A stretch of DNA of 64,000 nucleotides from Streptosporangium sp. NBC_01756 (GCF_035917975.1 NZ_CP109130.1:6944001-7008000), one strand, 5' to 3'; positions 35,709 to 44,421 are shown, numbered from the stretch's first letter. Program-made: numbers and translations. Notes: a model not told the origin generated them from the sequence alone.

Positions 35709-36653
35709 ATGGCGCTGACCATCGGCGTTGACATCGGCGGCACCAAGGTCGCGGCGGGCGTCGTGGACGACGACGGCCGGATCGTCGAACAGCTTCTCCG
35801 GCCCACCCCGGCCACCGACCCCGAACAGGTCGCCGAGACGATCGCCGAGGCGGTCCGGGAGCTGTCGAAGGGCAGGGAGATCGAGGCCGTGGGCCTCGGC
35901 GCGGCCGGCTTCGTCGACGAGACCCGCTCCATGGTGCGGTTCGCGCCCAACCTCGCCTGGCGGGAGGAGCCGCTGCGGAAGAAGGTCTCCGACCTCGTCG
36001 GCCTGCCCGTGGTGGTGGAGAACGACGCCAACGCGATGGCCTGGGGCGAGGCCAGGTTCGGCGCCGGGCGTGGTGAGAGCCATCTGGTCTGCGTGACCGT
36101 CGGCACCGGCATCGGCGGCGGGATCGTGTTCGACGGCTCCCTCTACCGTGGCCGCTGGGGTATGGGCGCCGAGCTCGGCCACATGCAGGTGGTTCCCGAG
36201 GGGCGGCTGTGCGGCTGCACCAACCTGGGCTGCTGGGAGCAGTACGCCAGTGGCAACGCCCTGGTCGCCGAGGCCAGGACGATCGCCGAGGCCGATCCGG
36301 CACGGGCCGCCATCCTGCTGGAGATCGCGGGCGGCACCCCCGACCAGATCGAGGGCCAGGAGGTCACCGAGGCGGCGAGGCGGGGCGACCCGGCCGCGCT
36401 GGCGGCCTTCTCCTCCCTGGCCGAGTGGCTGGCCCAGGGACTGAACGACCTCGCCGCGATCCTCGATCCCAGCTGTTTCGTCCTCGGCGGCGGGGTCTCG
36501 CGTGCCTCGGACCTCTGGATCGACCAGGTCCGTGCGGCCTTCGCCCGCAACCTGACCGGCCACGGGCACCGGCCCCTGGCCGACATCCGCCTCGCCGAGC
36601 TGGGCGCGTCGGCGGGACTGGTCGGCGCGGCCGACCTTGCCAGGAGGCGCTGA
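35709..36653 (+). CDS. glkA: Glucokinase, ROK family
   Basis: A 314-residue ATP-dependent glucose kinase. DIGGTK at 8-13 binds phosphate, NDANAMAWGEARFGAG holds the catalytic aspartate, and GAELGHM...CGCTNLGCWEQYASG is the ROK zinc site. In Streptomyces the orthologous GlkA (SCO2126) also mediates glucose repression and lies in the same neighbourhood (fadD, metallophosphoesterase, ArsA), which supports the name. ATG start with AAAGGGTGG upstream. Confidence 0.93.
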   Translation: MALTIGVDIGGTKVAAGVVDDDGRIVEQLLRPTPATDPEQVAETIAEAVRELSKGREIEAVGLGAAGFVDETRSMVRFAPNLAWREEPLRKKVSDLVGLPVVVENDANAMAWGEARFGAGRGESHLVCVTVGTGIGGGIVFDGSLYRGRWGMGAELGHMQVVPEGRLCGCTNLGCWEQYASGNALVAEARTIAEADPARAAILLEIAGGTPDQIEGQEVTEAARRGDPAALAAFSSLAEWLAQGLNDLAAILDPSCFVLGGGVSRASDLWIDQVRAAFARNLTGHGHRPLADIRLAELGASAGLVGAADLARRR

Positions 36654-36658
36654 GGCGG

Positions 36659-36688
36659 CTGCGGGCCCTGGCCCGCCAGGGCCCGCAG
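36659..36688 (+). terminator. Hairpin terminator after glkA
   Basis: Perfect 13-bp stem CTGCGGGCCCTGG / CCAGGGCCCGCAG with a 4-nt loop, 5 nt after the stop. Confidence 0.88.
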
Positions 36689-36703
36689 AGCTACGCTCGC
36701 GGC

Positions 36704-36739
36704 ATGTCTCATCGCATTTCATGGCGTTTCGCCAAGTGA
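36704..36739 (+). other. Possible 11-codon upstream ORF
   Basis: ATG...TGA encoding MSHRISWRFAK, ending 7 nt before the GTG of the next gene, between the glkA terminator and that gene. No ribosome site precedes it. It could be a leader peptide; evidence is positional only. Confidence 0.25.
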
Positions 36740-36746
36740 GGTAGCC

Positions 36747-37469
36747 GTGGTGCTCAGGGTCGCCAGCTACAACGTGCGTTCCATGAAAGACGACGTCGCC
36801 GCGCTGGGGCGGGTGATCACCGCGCTCCGCGCCGACGTGCTCTGCGTCCAGGAGGCACCCCGGTTCCTGAGGTGGCGCCACCGCCGCGGGCTGCTGGCCG
36901 CCTCCGGCGGCTTGACCGTGGCGGCGGGCCGCCGGCGGGGCGGGGTCGCCGTGCTGGTCGGCCGGGATGTGCGCCTGCTGCACGGCGAGGGGCACCTGCT
37001 GAAATGCTTCCCCGGCCTGGAGCGGCGCGCGATCGCGATCGCGGTGGTGGAGGCGGAGGGACATCGGACGGCCGTCGGATCGATCCACCTGGACCTCGAC
37101 GGGGCCGCGAGACTCCACCACGCCGGAGAGGCGCTGGCCCTGCTGCGGGCGGTCGCCGACCGGTTCGGCGCACTTCCGGTGCTCGCCGGGGACATCAACG
37201 AGCACTCCCACGAGCCGACCTGGTGCCACATCGCCGGGCACCTGACCGACTGCTATCCGGCCTCGCCACGCGGTGACGGCCTCACCTTCCCCGCACGGGG
37301 CGCGCGGGGGCGCATCGATGCGATCTTCGCGGCGGAGAGGTTCCCGGTCATCTCCTGCGGCGGGGCCGAGGCGGACCCCGCCGACCTGCGAGCCGCCACC
37401 GATCACCTGCCGGTGGTCGTCGAGCTGGGCCCGCCGCGGCCCGTGGGCGGCGAGCTCCGGGGAGGATGA
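36747..37469 (+). CDS. Endonuclease/exonuclease/phosphatase family protein
   Basis: 240 residues with the EEP fold motifs: LRVASYNVRSM (strand 1 Asn), VLCVQEAP (metal Glu), LAGDINEHSHEP (catalytic Asp/Asn) and a final TDHLPVVVEL (Asp-His). It has no signal peptide. Substrates in the family range from DNA to inositol phosphates and sphingomyelin, so the target is open. GTG start with GAGGTAGCC upstream. Confidence 0.88.
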   Translation: MVLRVASYNVRSMKDDVAALGRVITALRADVLCVQEAPRFLRWRHRRGLLAASGGLTVAAGRRRGGVAVLVGRDVRLLHGEGHLLKCFPGLERRAIAIAVVEAEGHRTAVGSIHLDLDGAARLHHAGEALALLRAVADRFGALPVLAGDINEHSHEPTWCHIAGHLTDCYPASPRGDGLTFPARGARGRIDAIFAAERFPVISCGGAEADPADLRAATDHLPVVVELGPPRPVGGELRGG

Positions 37470-37503
37470 CCGGGGAGTTGTACGCGGGGCCGGGCGTGGC
37501 CCG

Positions 37504-37509
37504 TACCAT
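37504..37509 (+). promoter_or_regulatory. -10 box of a probable leaderless transcript
   Basis: TACCAT (TANNNT consensus) followed by 7 nt and the ATG of the secreted repeat protein. No usable ribosome site. A TTGTAC at 37478 is 20 bp upstream, longer than ideal. Confidence 0.5.
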
Positions 37510-37516
37510 TTGAGGC

Positions 37517-38668
37517 ATGACCAGTCGCCTTCCGCGGCGTGCACTGGCGCTGTGCGCGGGAAGCGTGCTCCTGTTCTCCACGCCTGTGCTCGCCGCCTAC
37601 GCCGAGCCTGTCCGCCCGCCCGCCGCCGAGGCGTGGCAGGCGCCGACCAGCGCCCGGCTGACCCGCGACGGGTCGCTTTCCGACGTGGTCGGGGTCTCCG
37701 CCACCGATGTCTGGGCGGTGGGGCAGCAGAGCGTCTGGGACATCTGGCAGAGCCGTGGTGCGATCACGCACTGGGACGGCGAGCGCTGGACCGAGATCGG
37801 CATCCGCAACGACCCCACCGGCGCCGGTCTGCTGCGGTCGGTGGCCGCCGCGTCCTCCACCGAGATGTGGGCGGCCGGGGAAGGGCATGACAGCCTTCCC
37901 TACCTGGCGAGGGGAGACGGGACGGCCTTCGACAGGGTCACCGTCGACAAGCTGCGGGTGGGCGACTGGCTGGGCGGGGTCGCCGCCGTCCCGGACCGGG
38001 TGGTCGCGGTCGGCCGGCGCGACAAGCAGCCGCTCGTCGTCACCGGCGCCGGGGACGGCAAGTGGAAGATCACGCAGCTCAAGCAGGAGGGCACGCTGTA
38101 CGGCGTGGCGCTCTCGGGGAAGAGCGGCGGATGGGCGGTGGGCGACGCCGGGGACAGACCGCTGATCGCGAGGCTCTCCGACGGCCGCTGGAAGACCTTC
38201 CAGGCCCCCGACATCCCCGGTGGCTACCTGCGTGACATCCATCTCGACGGGCCGAAGCGGGCACTGGCCGTCGGCGGCGTCTACGACGACTCCGGCAGCG
38301 GGATCACGCCGCTGGTCCTGTCCTGGAACGGCAAGAAGTGGCACCGGGTGAGCCCGCCCCGGGGCGACGTGCGCCTGTACGGTGTGACCGGCGACGGCAA
38401 GGGCCGCTTCTGGATCTCCGGAGTGGACCTGAACCGGCCCGGCGAGGCGTTCCTGCTCCACTACGACGGTCACACGTTCACGGCGCGCCGCGGCGCGGCC
38501 GGTGCGGCGGCGCAGACCGTCCGGCTCCAGTCGGCGGCCTACCTGCCGGGCAGCGGCACCGTGCTGACCGTGGGGCACGTGGTGGACGCGGCCGGCCGCT
38601 ACACCGACGTGATCGAACGGCTTGACACGGCGGAGCGGCACGGCGCGTCGGAGCACGACAAGTCGTAG
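37517..38668 (+). CDS. Secreted beta-propeller-like repeat protein
   Basis: 383 residues with a signal peptide (to about LAAYA-EP). The body has about six repeats with small-residue/WAVG cores (VSATDVWAVGQQ, AASSTEMWAAGEG, LSGKSGGWAVGDAG, GDGKGRFWISGV) and W-D/N-G-x-x-W strands, the rhythm of a bacterial beta-propeller. No catalytic motif. The likely role is a surface or extracellular binding protein; the ligand is unknown. It probably has its own promoter. Confidence 0.8.
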   Translation: MTSRLPRRALALCAGSVLLFSTPVLAAYAEPVRPPAAEAWQAPTSARLTRDGSLSDVVGVSATDVWAVGQQSVWDIWQSRGAITHWDGERWTEIGIRNDPTGAGLLRSVAAASSTEMWAAGEGHDSLPYLARGDGTAFDRVTVDKLRVGDWLGGVAAVPDRVVAVGRRDKQPLVVTGAGDGKWKITQLKQEGTLYGVALSGKSGGWAVGDAGDRPLIARLSDGRWKTFQAPDIPGGYLRDIHLDGPKRALAVGGVYDDSGSGITPLVLSWNGKKWHRVSPPRGDVRLYGVTGDGKGRFWISGVDLNRPGEAFLLHYDGHTFTARRGAAGAAAQTVRLQSAAYLPGSGTVLTVGHVVDAAGRYTDVIERLDTAERHGASEHDKS

Positions 38669-38705
38669 CCGCCGGGCGGCGGTGCGGGCATCCCGGCCGT
38701 GGCCG

Positions 38706-39185
38706 TCAGAGGACCGCGCCGTCGTCCCAGCCGGAGTCGTTGGGCGGACCGTCGCCCATCCGCACCACCAGCGCCACGAAACCGCCGATGAACGCCGCGA
38801 CCGCGGTGAACAGCATCCAGCCCTGCAGGTTCCAGTTCAGGGCGGCGCTGAGCAACAGGTAGGCCGGACCGCCGAAGAGACCCAGCCATGCGACCTTGGT
38901 CGTGGCGTCCGTCCTGGGCAGCGGAGGCGGCGGCGGGGGGACGTAGTGGCCCTCGTCGTCGGGATCCTCCTGCTCGGCGTCGTCACCGCCACCCTCGGCG
39001 GCGGAGTCGTCCTTCACCGAGGGGCGCTCGTCCTCCTCCGACTGTTTGACCACGCGTCGGAGAGGCTCGGAGGGCAGGTTCTCGCTGTCCGGCCACGGCT
39101 GGTCGGCAGCGTCGCGTTCAGCGGTGTCATTGAAGGACGCGACGATCTGACGCCAGACCTCGTCCTCATCGCTTTGAGGTGTCAC
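38706..39185 (-). CDS. Acidic two-helix membrane protein of unknown function
   Basis: 159 residues: an acidic, disordered N-terminal half (WRQIVASFND, then Asp/Glu-rich and a run of prolines at about 82-89), followed by two membrane helices (about 97-115 and 120-142) and a short tail. The cytosolic disordered half with a proline run may bind a partner. Conserved in sporulating actinobacteria, as far as I recognise the pattern; function unknown. Confidence 0.75.
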   Translation of the reverse strand: MTPQSDEDEVWRQIVASFNDTAERDAADQPWPDSENLPSEPLRRVVKQSEEDERPSVKDDSAAEGGGDDAEQEDPDDEGHYVPPPPPPLPRTDATTKVAWLGLFGGPAYLLLSAALNWNLQGWMLFTAVAAFIGGFVALVVRMGDGPPNDSGWDDGAVL

Positions 39186-39250
39186 TTAGGTGAGCTCGTT
39201 ACTCATCGGCCGGCCACTTCCTCCCGGAAACCGCGCATCCCCATGTGCGA

Positions 39251-40015
39251 TCAGTCCCTCCGCAAGGGTACCGAGGCGTTCGTATGGATGAACTCCACGC
39301 TCCCCGCAAAGATCCGATCCGCGTCGTTGTCGAGCGTCGCGACGTGGTAGCTGTCGTTGAGCTCCACCACATTAAGATTCCCCCCGCTCAGCCTCTCACG
39401 CAGGATACGCACACTGGCCGGTTTCACCACATGGTCCTGTGGACTGTGGAAGACCAGCACCGGCTGGGTGACCTTGCCCAGTTCCGCCTGGGTCAGCGCC
39501 CACAGCCGGGGAAGGGTGGCCGCGGCCCTGACCGGCGTGCGCGCGTAGCCCAGCTCGGACACCCCCTCTTTCCTGATGTCGCCCGCCACACCCGGGACGG
39601 ACGAGACCACCAGTCTGAGCAGCGGCGCCAGCCTGAGCAGCGGCACGTCGTTGGTGATCGACGGGTTGACGACCACCAGCCCCCTGATCCCCTCACCGTG
39701 GACCTCCGCCAGTCGGAGCGCCATGCAGCCGCCCAGCGACAGGCCCATCACGAAGACCTCGGCGCAGCGGCCGCGCAGGTCCGCCAGGGTCTTGTCCAGT
39801 TCGGCGTACCAGTCCTCCCAGCGGGTGCGGTTCATCTCCTGCCAGGTGGTGCCGTGGCCGGGCAGCCGGGGCAGCGCCACGGTCATGCCCGCCGCCGCCA
39901 GGTGCTCGCCCCAGGGGCGCAGGGACTGGGGTGACCCAGTGAATCCATGGCAGAGCAGGACGCCGATCTGCCCACCTTTATGGTGGTACGGCTCTGCGCC
40001 GGGCATGACTGGCAT
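39251..40015 (-). CDS. Alpha/beta hydrolase (carboxylesterase/monoglyceride-lipase type)
   Basis: 254 residues. Oxyanion loop HGFTGSP (23-29), nucleophile elbow MGLSLGG with S93, acid in HSPQDHVV, and catalytic His in NDSYHVATLDND: the layout of Geobacillus Est30-type carboxylesterases. AAGGAG 5 nt upstream supports the ATG. It is divergent from a PlsC-type acyltransferase gene, which suggests a lipid-metabolism context. Confidence 0.9.
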   Translation of the reverse strand: MPVMPGAEPYHHKGGQIGVLLCHGFTGSPQSLRPWGEHLAAAGMTVALPRLPGHGTTWQEMNRTRWEDWYAELDKTLADLRGRCAEVFVMGLSLGGCMALRLAEVHGEGIRGLVVVNPSITNDVPLLRLAPLLRLVVSSVPGVAGDIRKEGVSELGYARTPVRAAATLPRLWALTQAELGKVTQPVLVFHSPQDHVVKPASVRILRERLSGGNLNVVELNDSYHVATLDNDADRIFAGSVEFIHTNASVPLRRD

Positions 40016-40163
40016 CGCAGCTCCTTGTGATGTTCGCCCGATCGTCGCACGAGTGGGGCGTATTTTGCGAGAGGTCGATATGAGCGGTTTCGCAATGTAG
40101 GTGGCCGGGTCCGAAGGTGCGAAGATACCTTCAGGTCCCCTCTGCCGATCGAAGGAGCCCCGC

Positions 40164-40874
40164 GTGTTCTACTGGGTGGTGAAGGCCATCCTCTGGCCCT
40201 TCCTGCATGGTGTCTTCCGTCCGTGGGCGGAAGGGGTGAAGAACGTGCCCAAGGAGGGGCCGGTGATCCTGGCGGGCAACCACCTGTCGTTCGCCGACCA
40301 TTTCTTCGGAGCGCTGTTCCTGCCGCGAAAGGTGATCACTCTCGGCAAGTCCGACTACTTCACCGGCCGTGGGATCAAGGGCATTCTCAGCCGCGGCTTC
40401 TTCAGCGGCGTCGGGACCGTTCCCATCGACCGTTCGGGGGGCAAGGCGAGCGAGGCGGCGCTGCGCACGGGCAAGCGCATCCTCGGCGAGGGGCAGGTGC
40501 TCGCCATCTATCCCGAGGGCACCCGATCCCACGACGGCCGCCTCTACAAGGGCAAGACCGGCGTGGCCAGGCTGGCCCTGGAGTCGCGAGTGCCGGTCAT
40601 CCCGTGGGCGATGGTCAACACCTTCGAGATGATGCCTCCCGGCCGGCCTCTCCCCAAGCTGGGCATCCGCCCGGGGGTGAGGTTCGGCAAGCCGCTGGAC
40701 TTCTCCCGCTACTACGGGATGGAGGAGGACCGTCTCGTCCTGCGCGCCGTCACCGATGAGATCATGTACGCGCTGATGGAGCTCTCCGGCCAGCAGTACA
40801 TCGACAAGTACGCGGCGAGCGCCAAGGCCGAGGCCGCCCAGCTGGCGAAGGAGAACCGCAAGCGCCGGGGCTAG
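40164..40874 (+). CDS. plsC: 1-Acylglycerol-3-phosphate O-acyltransferase
   Basis: 236 residues, membrane-associated. The LPLAT motifs NHLSFADHFF (H-x4-D), GVGTVPIDRSG and YPEGTRSHDG are intact. It makes phosphatidic acid from lysophosphatidic acid and acyl donors. GTG start with GAAGGAG 6 nt upstream. The counterpart in M. tuberculosis (Rv2182c) lies just beyond Rv2184c, matching the order here. Confidence 0.92.
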   Translation: MFYWVVKAILWPFLHGVFRPWAEGVKNVPKEGPVILAGNHLSFADHFFGALFLPRKVITLGKSDYFTGRGIKGILSRGFFSGVGTVPIDRSGGKASEAALRTGKRILGEGQVLAIYPEGTRSHDGRLYKGKTGVARLALESRVPVIPWAMVNTFEMMPPGRPLPKLGIRPGVRFGKPLDFSRYYGMEEDRLVLRAVTDEIMYALMELSGQQYIDKYAASAKAEAAQLAKENRKRRG

Positions 40875-40905
40875 GCCGGTGCGGGCGAGGCGACGGGGAG
40901 GATCT

Positions 40906-41418
40906 GTGGCCGAGACACCTGACACACCCGGCCGTCGTGCGTCCGATCCCATGAACGCTCCCGGCGTCGACCCGCGCGTCGGCCGTCGGCGCGCCGAGCT
41001 GCGCCGGGCGCCGTGGGCGATCCTCGGTGCGATCTCGGCCGGGGGCGTGCTCGGGGCGCTGGCCCGTCACGGACTGACCGTCGCGTTCCCGCATCCGCCG
41101 GGAGGGTTCGCCTGGGCGACCTTCGGCATCAATGTGACCGGATGCCTGCTCATCGGTGTGCTGATGGTGCTGATCACCGAGACCTGGCAGGCCCACCGGC
41201 TGGTCCGTCCGTTCCTGGGGGTCGGGGTGCTGGGCGGATTCACCACGTTCTCCACCTACGTCGTCGACATTGGCCGCGCCGCCGCCGCGGGCGCCCCGCG
41301 GACCGCCCTGGTCTACCTGGCGGCCACGGTGGCCGGCGCGCTGGCCGCGGTCTACGCCGGAACCGCCCTGACCCGTGTGGTCACCCGCAGGCTGCGACCG
41401 GACGGAGGTCAATCATGA
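40906..41418 (+). CDS. crcB: Fluoride channel subunit CrcB/FluC (first of pair)
   Basis: 170 residues with a 40-residue hydrophilic extension and four membrane helices. [11 protein letters not shown] and [15 protein letters not shown] are the FluC pore motifs (Asn gate and Phe-box/TTFST). FluC expels fluoride as a dual-topology dimer; a gene pair implies a heterodimer of opposite orientation. The GTG has GGGGAGG 4 nt upstream. Its stop overlaps the DUF190 start by 4 bp. No crcB fluoride riboswitch fits in the 31-bp gap after plsC. Confidence 0.92.
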   Translation: MAETPDTPGRRASDPMNAPGVDPRVGRRRAELRRAPWAILGAISAGGVLGALARHGLTVAFPHPPGGFAWATFGINVTGCLLIGVLMVLITETWQAHRLVRPFLGVGVLGGFTTFSTYVVDIGRAAAAGAPRTALVYLAATVAGALAAVYAGTALTRVVTRRLRPDGGQS

Positions 41419-41774
41419 AGCTTCAGGGGCCGGCCCTCCGGTTGACGATCTTCATAGGCGAGAGCGACCAGTGGCGTCACAAGCCGCTCTACCACGAGAT
41501 CGTGCGCCGGGCCCACCGGGCCGGACTGGCCGGGGCGAGCGTGCTGCGCGGCATCGAGGGCTACGGCGCCTCCAACCACATCCACACCACCCGGATCCTG
41601 TCGCTGTCGGAGGACCTCCCGCTCGCCATCGTGATCGTCGACGCCGCGGAGCGGGTCCGGGCGTTCCTTCCCCAACTCGACGAACTGGTCGGTGAAGGGC
41701 TGGTCATCATCGACGAGGTCGAGGTGATCCGCTACGTCGGCCGGCCGGGCGACCCGGCACGGGAGACGCGGTGA
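41415..41774 (+). CDS. DUF190 protein (GlnB-like fold)
   Basis: 119 residues with [23 protein letters not shown] and [22 protein letters not shown], the DUF190 signature; the fold resembles PII signal proteins. It overlaps both crcB genes by 4 bp and lies between them, so all three should be made in fixed ratio. A regulatory or accessory role at the channel is inferred from context alone. Confidence 0.9.
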   Translation: MKLQGPALRLTIFIGESDQWRHKPLYHEIVRRAHRAGLAGASVLRGIEGYGASNHIHTTRILSLSEDLPLAIVIVDAAERVRAFLPQLDELVGEGLVIIDEVEVIRYVGRPGDPARETR

Positions 41775-42133
41775 GCGTCCTGCTGGTCGCGCTCGGCGCC
41801 GCAGTCGGCGCGCCGTTGCGCTATCTGACCGACCGGGCCGTCCAGGCCCGCCACGACACGCTGTTCCCCTGGGGCACCTTCACGGTCAACGCCATCGGGT
41901 CGGCCGTGCTGGGCTTCCTGGCCGCCCTGCCGGCGAGCGGAGCGGTGATGGAGCTGGCCGGTGCCGGGTTCTGCGGCGCGCTCACCACCTACTCCACCTT
42001 CAGCTACGAGACGCTGCGGCTGGTCGAGGACGGTGCCCGCCTGTTCGCGCTGGCGAACGTCGTCGCCGGCGTCGTCGCCGGTCTCGCCGCCGCCTTCTGC
42101 GGCATGTCCCTGGCCCAGCTGCTCGCCGCCTGA
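41771..42133 (+). CDS. crcB: Fluoride channel subunit CrcB/FluC (second of pair)
   Basis: 120 residues, four helices. [15 protein letters not shown] and [15 protein letters not shown] are the pore motifs. It lacks the N-terminal extension of the first copy, as usual for the second half of a heterodimeric pair. GTG start inside the DUF190 stop. Confidence 0.92.
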   Translation: MSVLLVALGAAVGAPLRYLTDRAVQARHDTLFPWGTFTVNAIGSAVLGFLAALPASGAVMELAGAGFCGALTTYSTFSYETLRLVEDGARLFALANVVAGVVAGLAAAFCGMSLAQLLAA

Positions 42134-42195
42134 CACAGGTCCGGCGCCGCTCGCGCCGCCCCGGTCTCCCGGCCGGACCTGGATAGCCTGAGCGG

Positions 42196-42822
42196 ATGTG
42201 GCAGGACATCCTGATCAGCGGCATCCCGCTGGCCGAGAAGGCCGTGCGTACCGTGGTGGTCTACCTCGTGGTGGTGATCCTGCTGAGGGTCGTCGGCAAG
42301 CGGGACATCGCCCAGCTCGACACCTTCGACCTGGTGGTGATGCTGCTGCTGTCCAACGTGGTGCAGAACGCCATCATCGGTCCGGACAACTCGGTCTCCG
42401 GAGCCGTCTTCGGAGCCGCGATGCTGCTCGCGGTGAACGCCGCCGTGGTGCGTGCCATCGTGTACTGGCCCTGGCTGGCCAGGCTCCTGGAAGGATCACC
42501 TGTCGTGCTGGCCCGGAACGGTGCCTACCAGGAGGGCGCGCTCCGGCGGCTGGCCCTGCCACGGGCCGATCTCGATGTGGCGATCAAGCGTCAGGGGGGC
42601 GACCGTGTCGAGGAAACGGCCCTGGTGACACTGGAACCGGGCGGAGCGCTGCTGGTCAGGCTCCGGCCGGAGGAGGAGAGCGCCTCGGCCGGAGACGTCG
42701 CGGAGCTCAGCGCCCGGCTGGACCGCATCGAACGGCATCTCGCGCGGCTCGTCGCGGCAGGGGCCGAGTCCCGGCGTGAGGAGCCCGGCGGCGGTCCTCG
42801 CGGGACCGGCGGGTCCTCCTGA
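42196..42822 (+). CDS. DUF421 membrane protein (YetF-like)
   Basis: 208 residues: three N-terminal helices (about 15-35, 45-65, 70-92) and a cytosolic YetF-like domain with RLALPRADLDVAIKRQGG and LVTLEPGGALLVRLRPEE. KRDIAQLDTFDLVVMLLLSN is highly conserved in the family. In Bacillus relatives sit in spore or stress regulons; function unknown. The tail is charged and probably disordered. Confidence 0.88.
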   Translation: MWQDILISGIPLAEKAVRTVVVYLVVVILLRVVGKRDIAQLDTFDLVVMLLLSNVVQNAIIGPDNSVSGAVFGAAMLLAVNAAVVRAIVYWPWLARLLEGSPVVLARNGAYQEGALRRLALPRADLDVAIKRQGGDRVEETALVTLEPGGALLVRLRPEEESASAGDVAELSARLDRIERHLARLVAAGAESRREEPGGGPRGTGGSS

Positions 42823-42850
42823 CGGGACGGAGCGTAGCCCGGGGGGGTGT

Positions 42851-43435
42851 TCAGGCCGGGGTGGTGTCCGCCGACCGGTCGGCGGCGATGCCCGTGGTGG
42901 TCAGGGAGAGCATCCGGTCGATCATCCCGGTCGGCTCGGCCGACTGCTCGCTCGCCCAGGCGATGCCCGCCACGAGGGCGAGGAGTTCGCCCGCGGTGAG
43001 ATCGGCGCGGACGGCTCCGGACTCCTGGGCTCGCGCGAGGAGGCGGCCGCCGGCGGCCCGCATGGCGTGACAGGAGGCGTGGAGCTCGGAGCCCTCTTCG
43101 CGCAGAGCGGTCATCACCGATTCGGGTAGGCCGCGGTAGGCGGTCGAGCCGACGGCGAACTCACGCAGCCAGGCGAGCAGTCCGTCGCGGGGGGAGGGGG
43201 CGCCGAGGAGGTCCTCGGCGCTGGCCCGGAGGACGTCGAAGCGACTGCTCATCAGGGCTTCGAGCAGGGTTTCGCGGGTGGGGAAGTGCCGGTACAGGGT
43301 GCCGATCCCGACGCCCGCGCGGCGGGCGACGTCGCGGAGGGAGGCGTCGGTCCCGTGTTCGGCGAAGGCCTCCCCGGCAACGGCCAGCAGGTGTTCGTAG
43401 TTACGGCGCGCGTCGGCGCGCACTGCCTCGGCCAT
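42851..43435 (-). CDS. TetR/AcrR-family repressor
   Basis: 194 residues: N-terminal helix-turn-helix (ASLRDVARRAGVGIGTLYRH, about 30-49) and a helical ligand domain. The start at MAEAVRADARR avoids a longer frame that would run through the operator. It faces an NmrA-like gene across perfect inverted repeats placed on the promoter, so it should repress that gene and itself. Confidence 0.92.
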   Translation of the reverse strand: MAEAVRADARRNYEHLLAVAGEAFAEHGTDASLRDVARRAGVGIGTLYRHFPTRETLLEALMSSRFDVLRASAEDLLGAPSPRDGLLAWLREFAVGSTAYRGLPESVMTALREEGSELHASCHAMRAAGGRLLARAQESGAVRADLTAGELLALVAGIAWASEQSAEPTGMIDRMLSLTTTGIAADRSADTTPA

Positions 43436-43464
43436 GCGACGGGCCCTCCGGTGTTCTCTCGGCG

Positions 43465-43509
43465 TTGACAAGAGGAGCAGTGCTCCGTTTAATATCGGAG
43501 CACTGCTCC
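43465..43509 (+). promoter_or_regulatory. Promoter with embedded TetR operator
   Basis: Consensus -35 TTGACA (43465-43470) and TTTAAT (43488) or TAATAT (43490) as -10. The 14-bp arms GGAGCAGTGCTCCG (43474-43487) and its exact complement (43496-43509) flank the -10. Each arm is also a near-palindrome, so two TetR dimers can bind and block polymerase. Confidence 0.88.
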
Positions 43510-43530
43510 ACATATTAACCGAGGAGAGAC

Positions 43531-44421
43531 ATGTCCGACTCGAAGAAGATCATTCTGGTTACCGGCGCCACCGGGCAGCAGGGCGGTGCCGCGGCGCGGC
43601 GGCTGCTGGCCGACGGATGGCGGGTCCGGGCCCTGGTCAGGGACGCGTCGGCCGAGGCGGCCCAGGCGATCGCCGGAGCGGGTGCCGAGCTGGTCGAGGG
43701 CGACATGGGTGACCGGGCCTCGCTGGACGCGGCGGCCGAAGGCGTCCACGGCGTCTTCAGCGTCCAGCCGGCCTTCGGTGCGCCGCACAACGACGGCGGT
43801 GAGGTGCGGTTCGGGGTGAACGTCGCCGACGCGGCACTCGCGGCCGGGGCCCGGCACCTCGTCTACGCCTCGGTCGGCGGGGCGGACCGCGACACCGGCA
43901 TCAGCCACTGGAACACCAAGTGGGAGATCGAGCAGCACATCCGCGCGATCGGCCTGCCGCACACGATCCTGCGCCCCGTGATGTTCATGGAGAACCACGC
44001 GTCGGGGCCGTTCGGCGTGTTCGGTGAGACCGCGCTGATCAGGATGATCCCGGCGCACTCCACGGTCCAGCTCATCGCGGTGACCGACATCGGCGCGTTC
44101 GCCGGGCTGGCCTTCGCCGACCCCGGCACCTACCTCGGCAAGGCCATCGAGCTGGCCGGTGACGAGCTGACGCACCCGCAGCTCGTCGCCGCCATCGAGC
44201 AGGTCGTCGGACGCACACTCCTGACCGAGCCCGTCACGACCGAGAAGCTCAGGAAGGCCGGGGTGAACACCGAAGACACGGCCCGCGCCGAATCCTTCGG
44301 CGGCTGGCAGGCCGACATCCCCGCCCTGCGCGCGCTGCACCCCGGTCTGATGGACTTCGCCACCTGGCTGGATCGGGAGGGCAAGGCCAAGTTCGACGCC
44401 CTGACGGACGGCCTGGCGTAG
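43531..44421 (+). CDS. NmrA-like NAD(P)-binding oxidoreductase
   Basis: 296 residues: ILVTGATGQQGGAAARRLL binds the dinucleotide, FSVQPAFGAPHND and HTILRPVMFMENHAS are typical of NmrA/HSCARG-type proteins. It is the second NmrA-like protein here under a dedicated repressor, the first being with MarR at 26 kb; they are paralogues only at family level. GAGGAGAG before the ATG. Its last codons are tandemly duplicated downstream. Confidence 0.88.
   Translation: MSDSKKIILVTGATGQQGGAAARRLLADGWRVRALVRDASAEAAQAIAGAGAELVEGDMGDRASLDAAAEGVHGVFSVQPAFGAPHNDGGEVRFGVNVADAALAAGARHLVYASVGGADRDTGISHWNTKWEIEQHIRAIGLPHTILRPVMFMENHASGPFGVFGETALIRMIPAHSTVQLIAVTDIGAFAGLAFADPGTYLGKAIELAGDELTHPQLVAAIEQVVGRTLLTEPVTTEKLRKAGVNTEDTARAESFGGWQADIPALRALHPGLMDFATWLDREGKAKFDALTDGLA

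Noticed and set aside
35295..37544. A 749-codon minus-strand frame over glkA and the endonuclease/phosphatase gene
   Set aside because: Antisense shadow produced by GC bias in third positions; it crosses two well-supported genes and a terminator.
40875..40905. Fluoride riboswitch before the crcB pair
   Set aside because: Only 31 bp are available and no crcB-motif pseudoknot sequence is seen.
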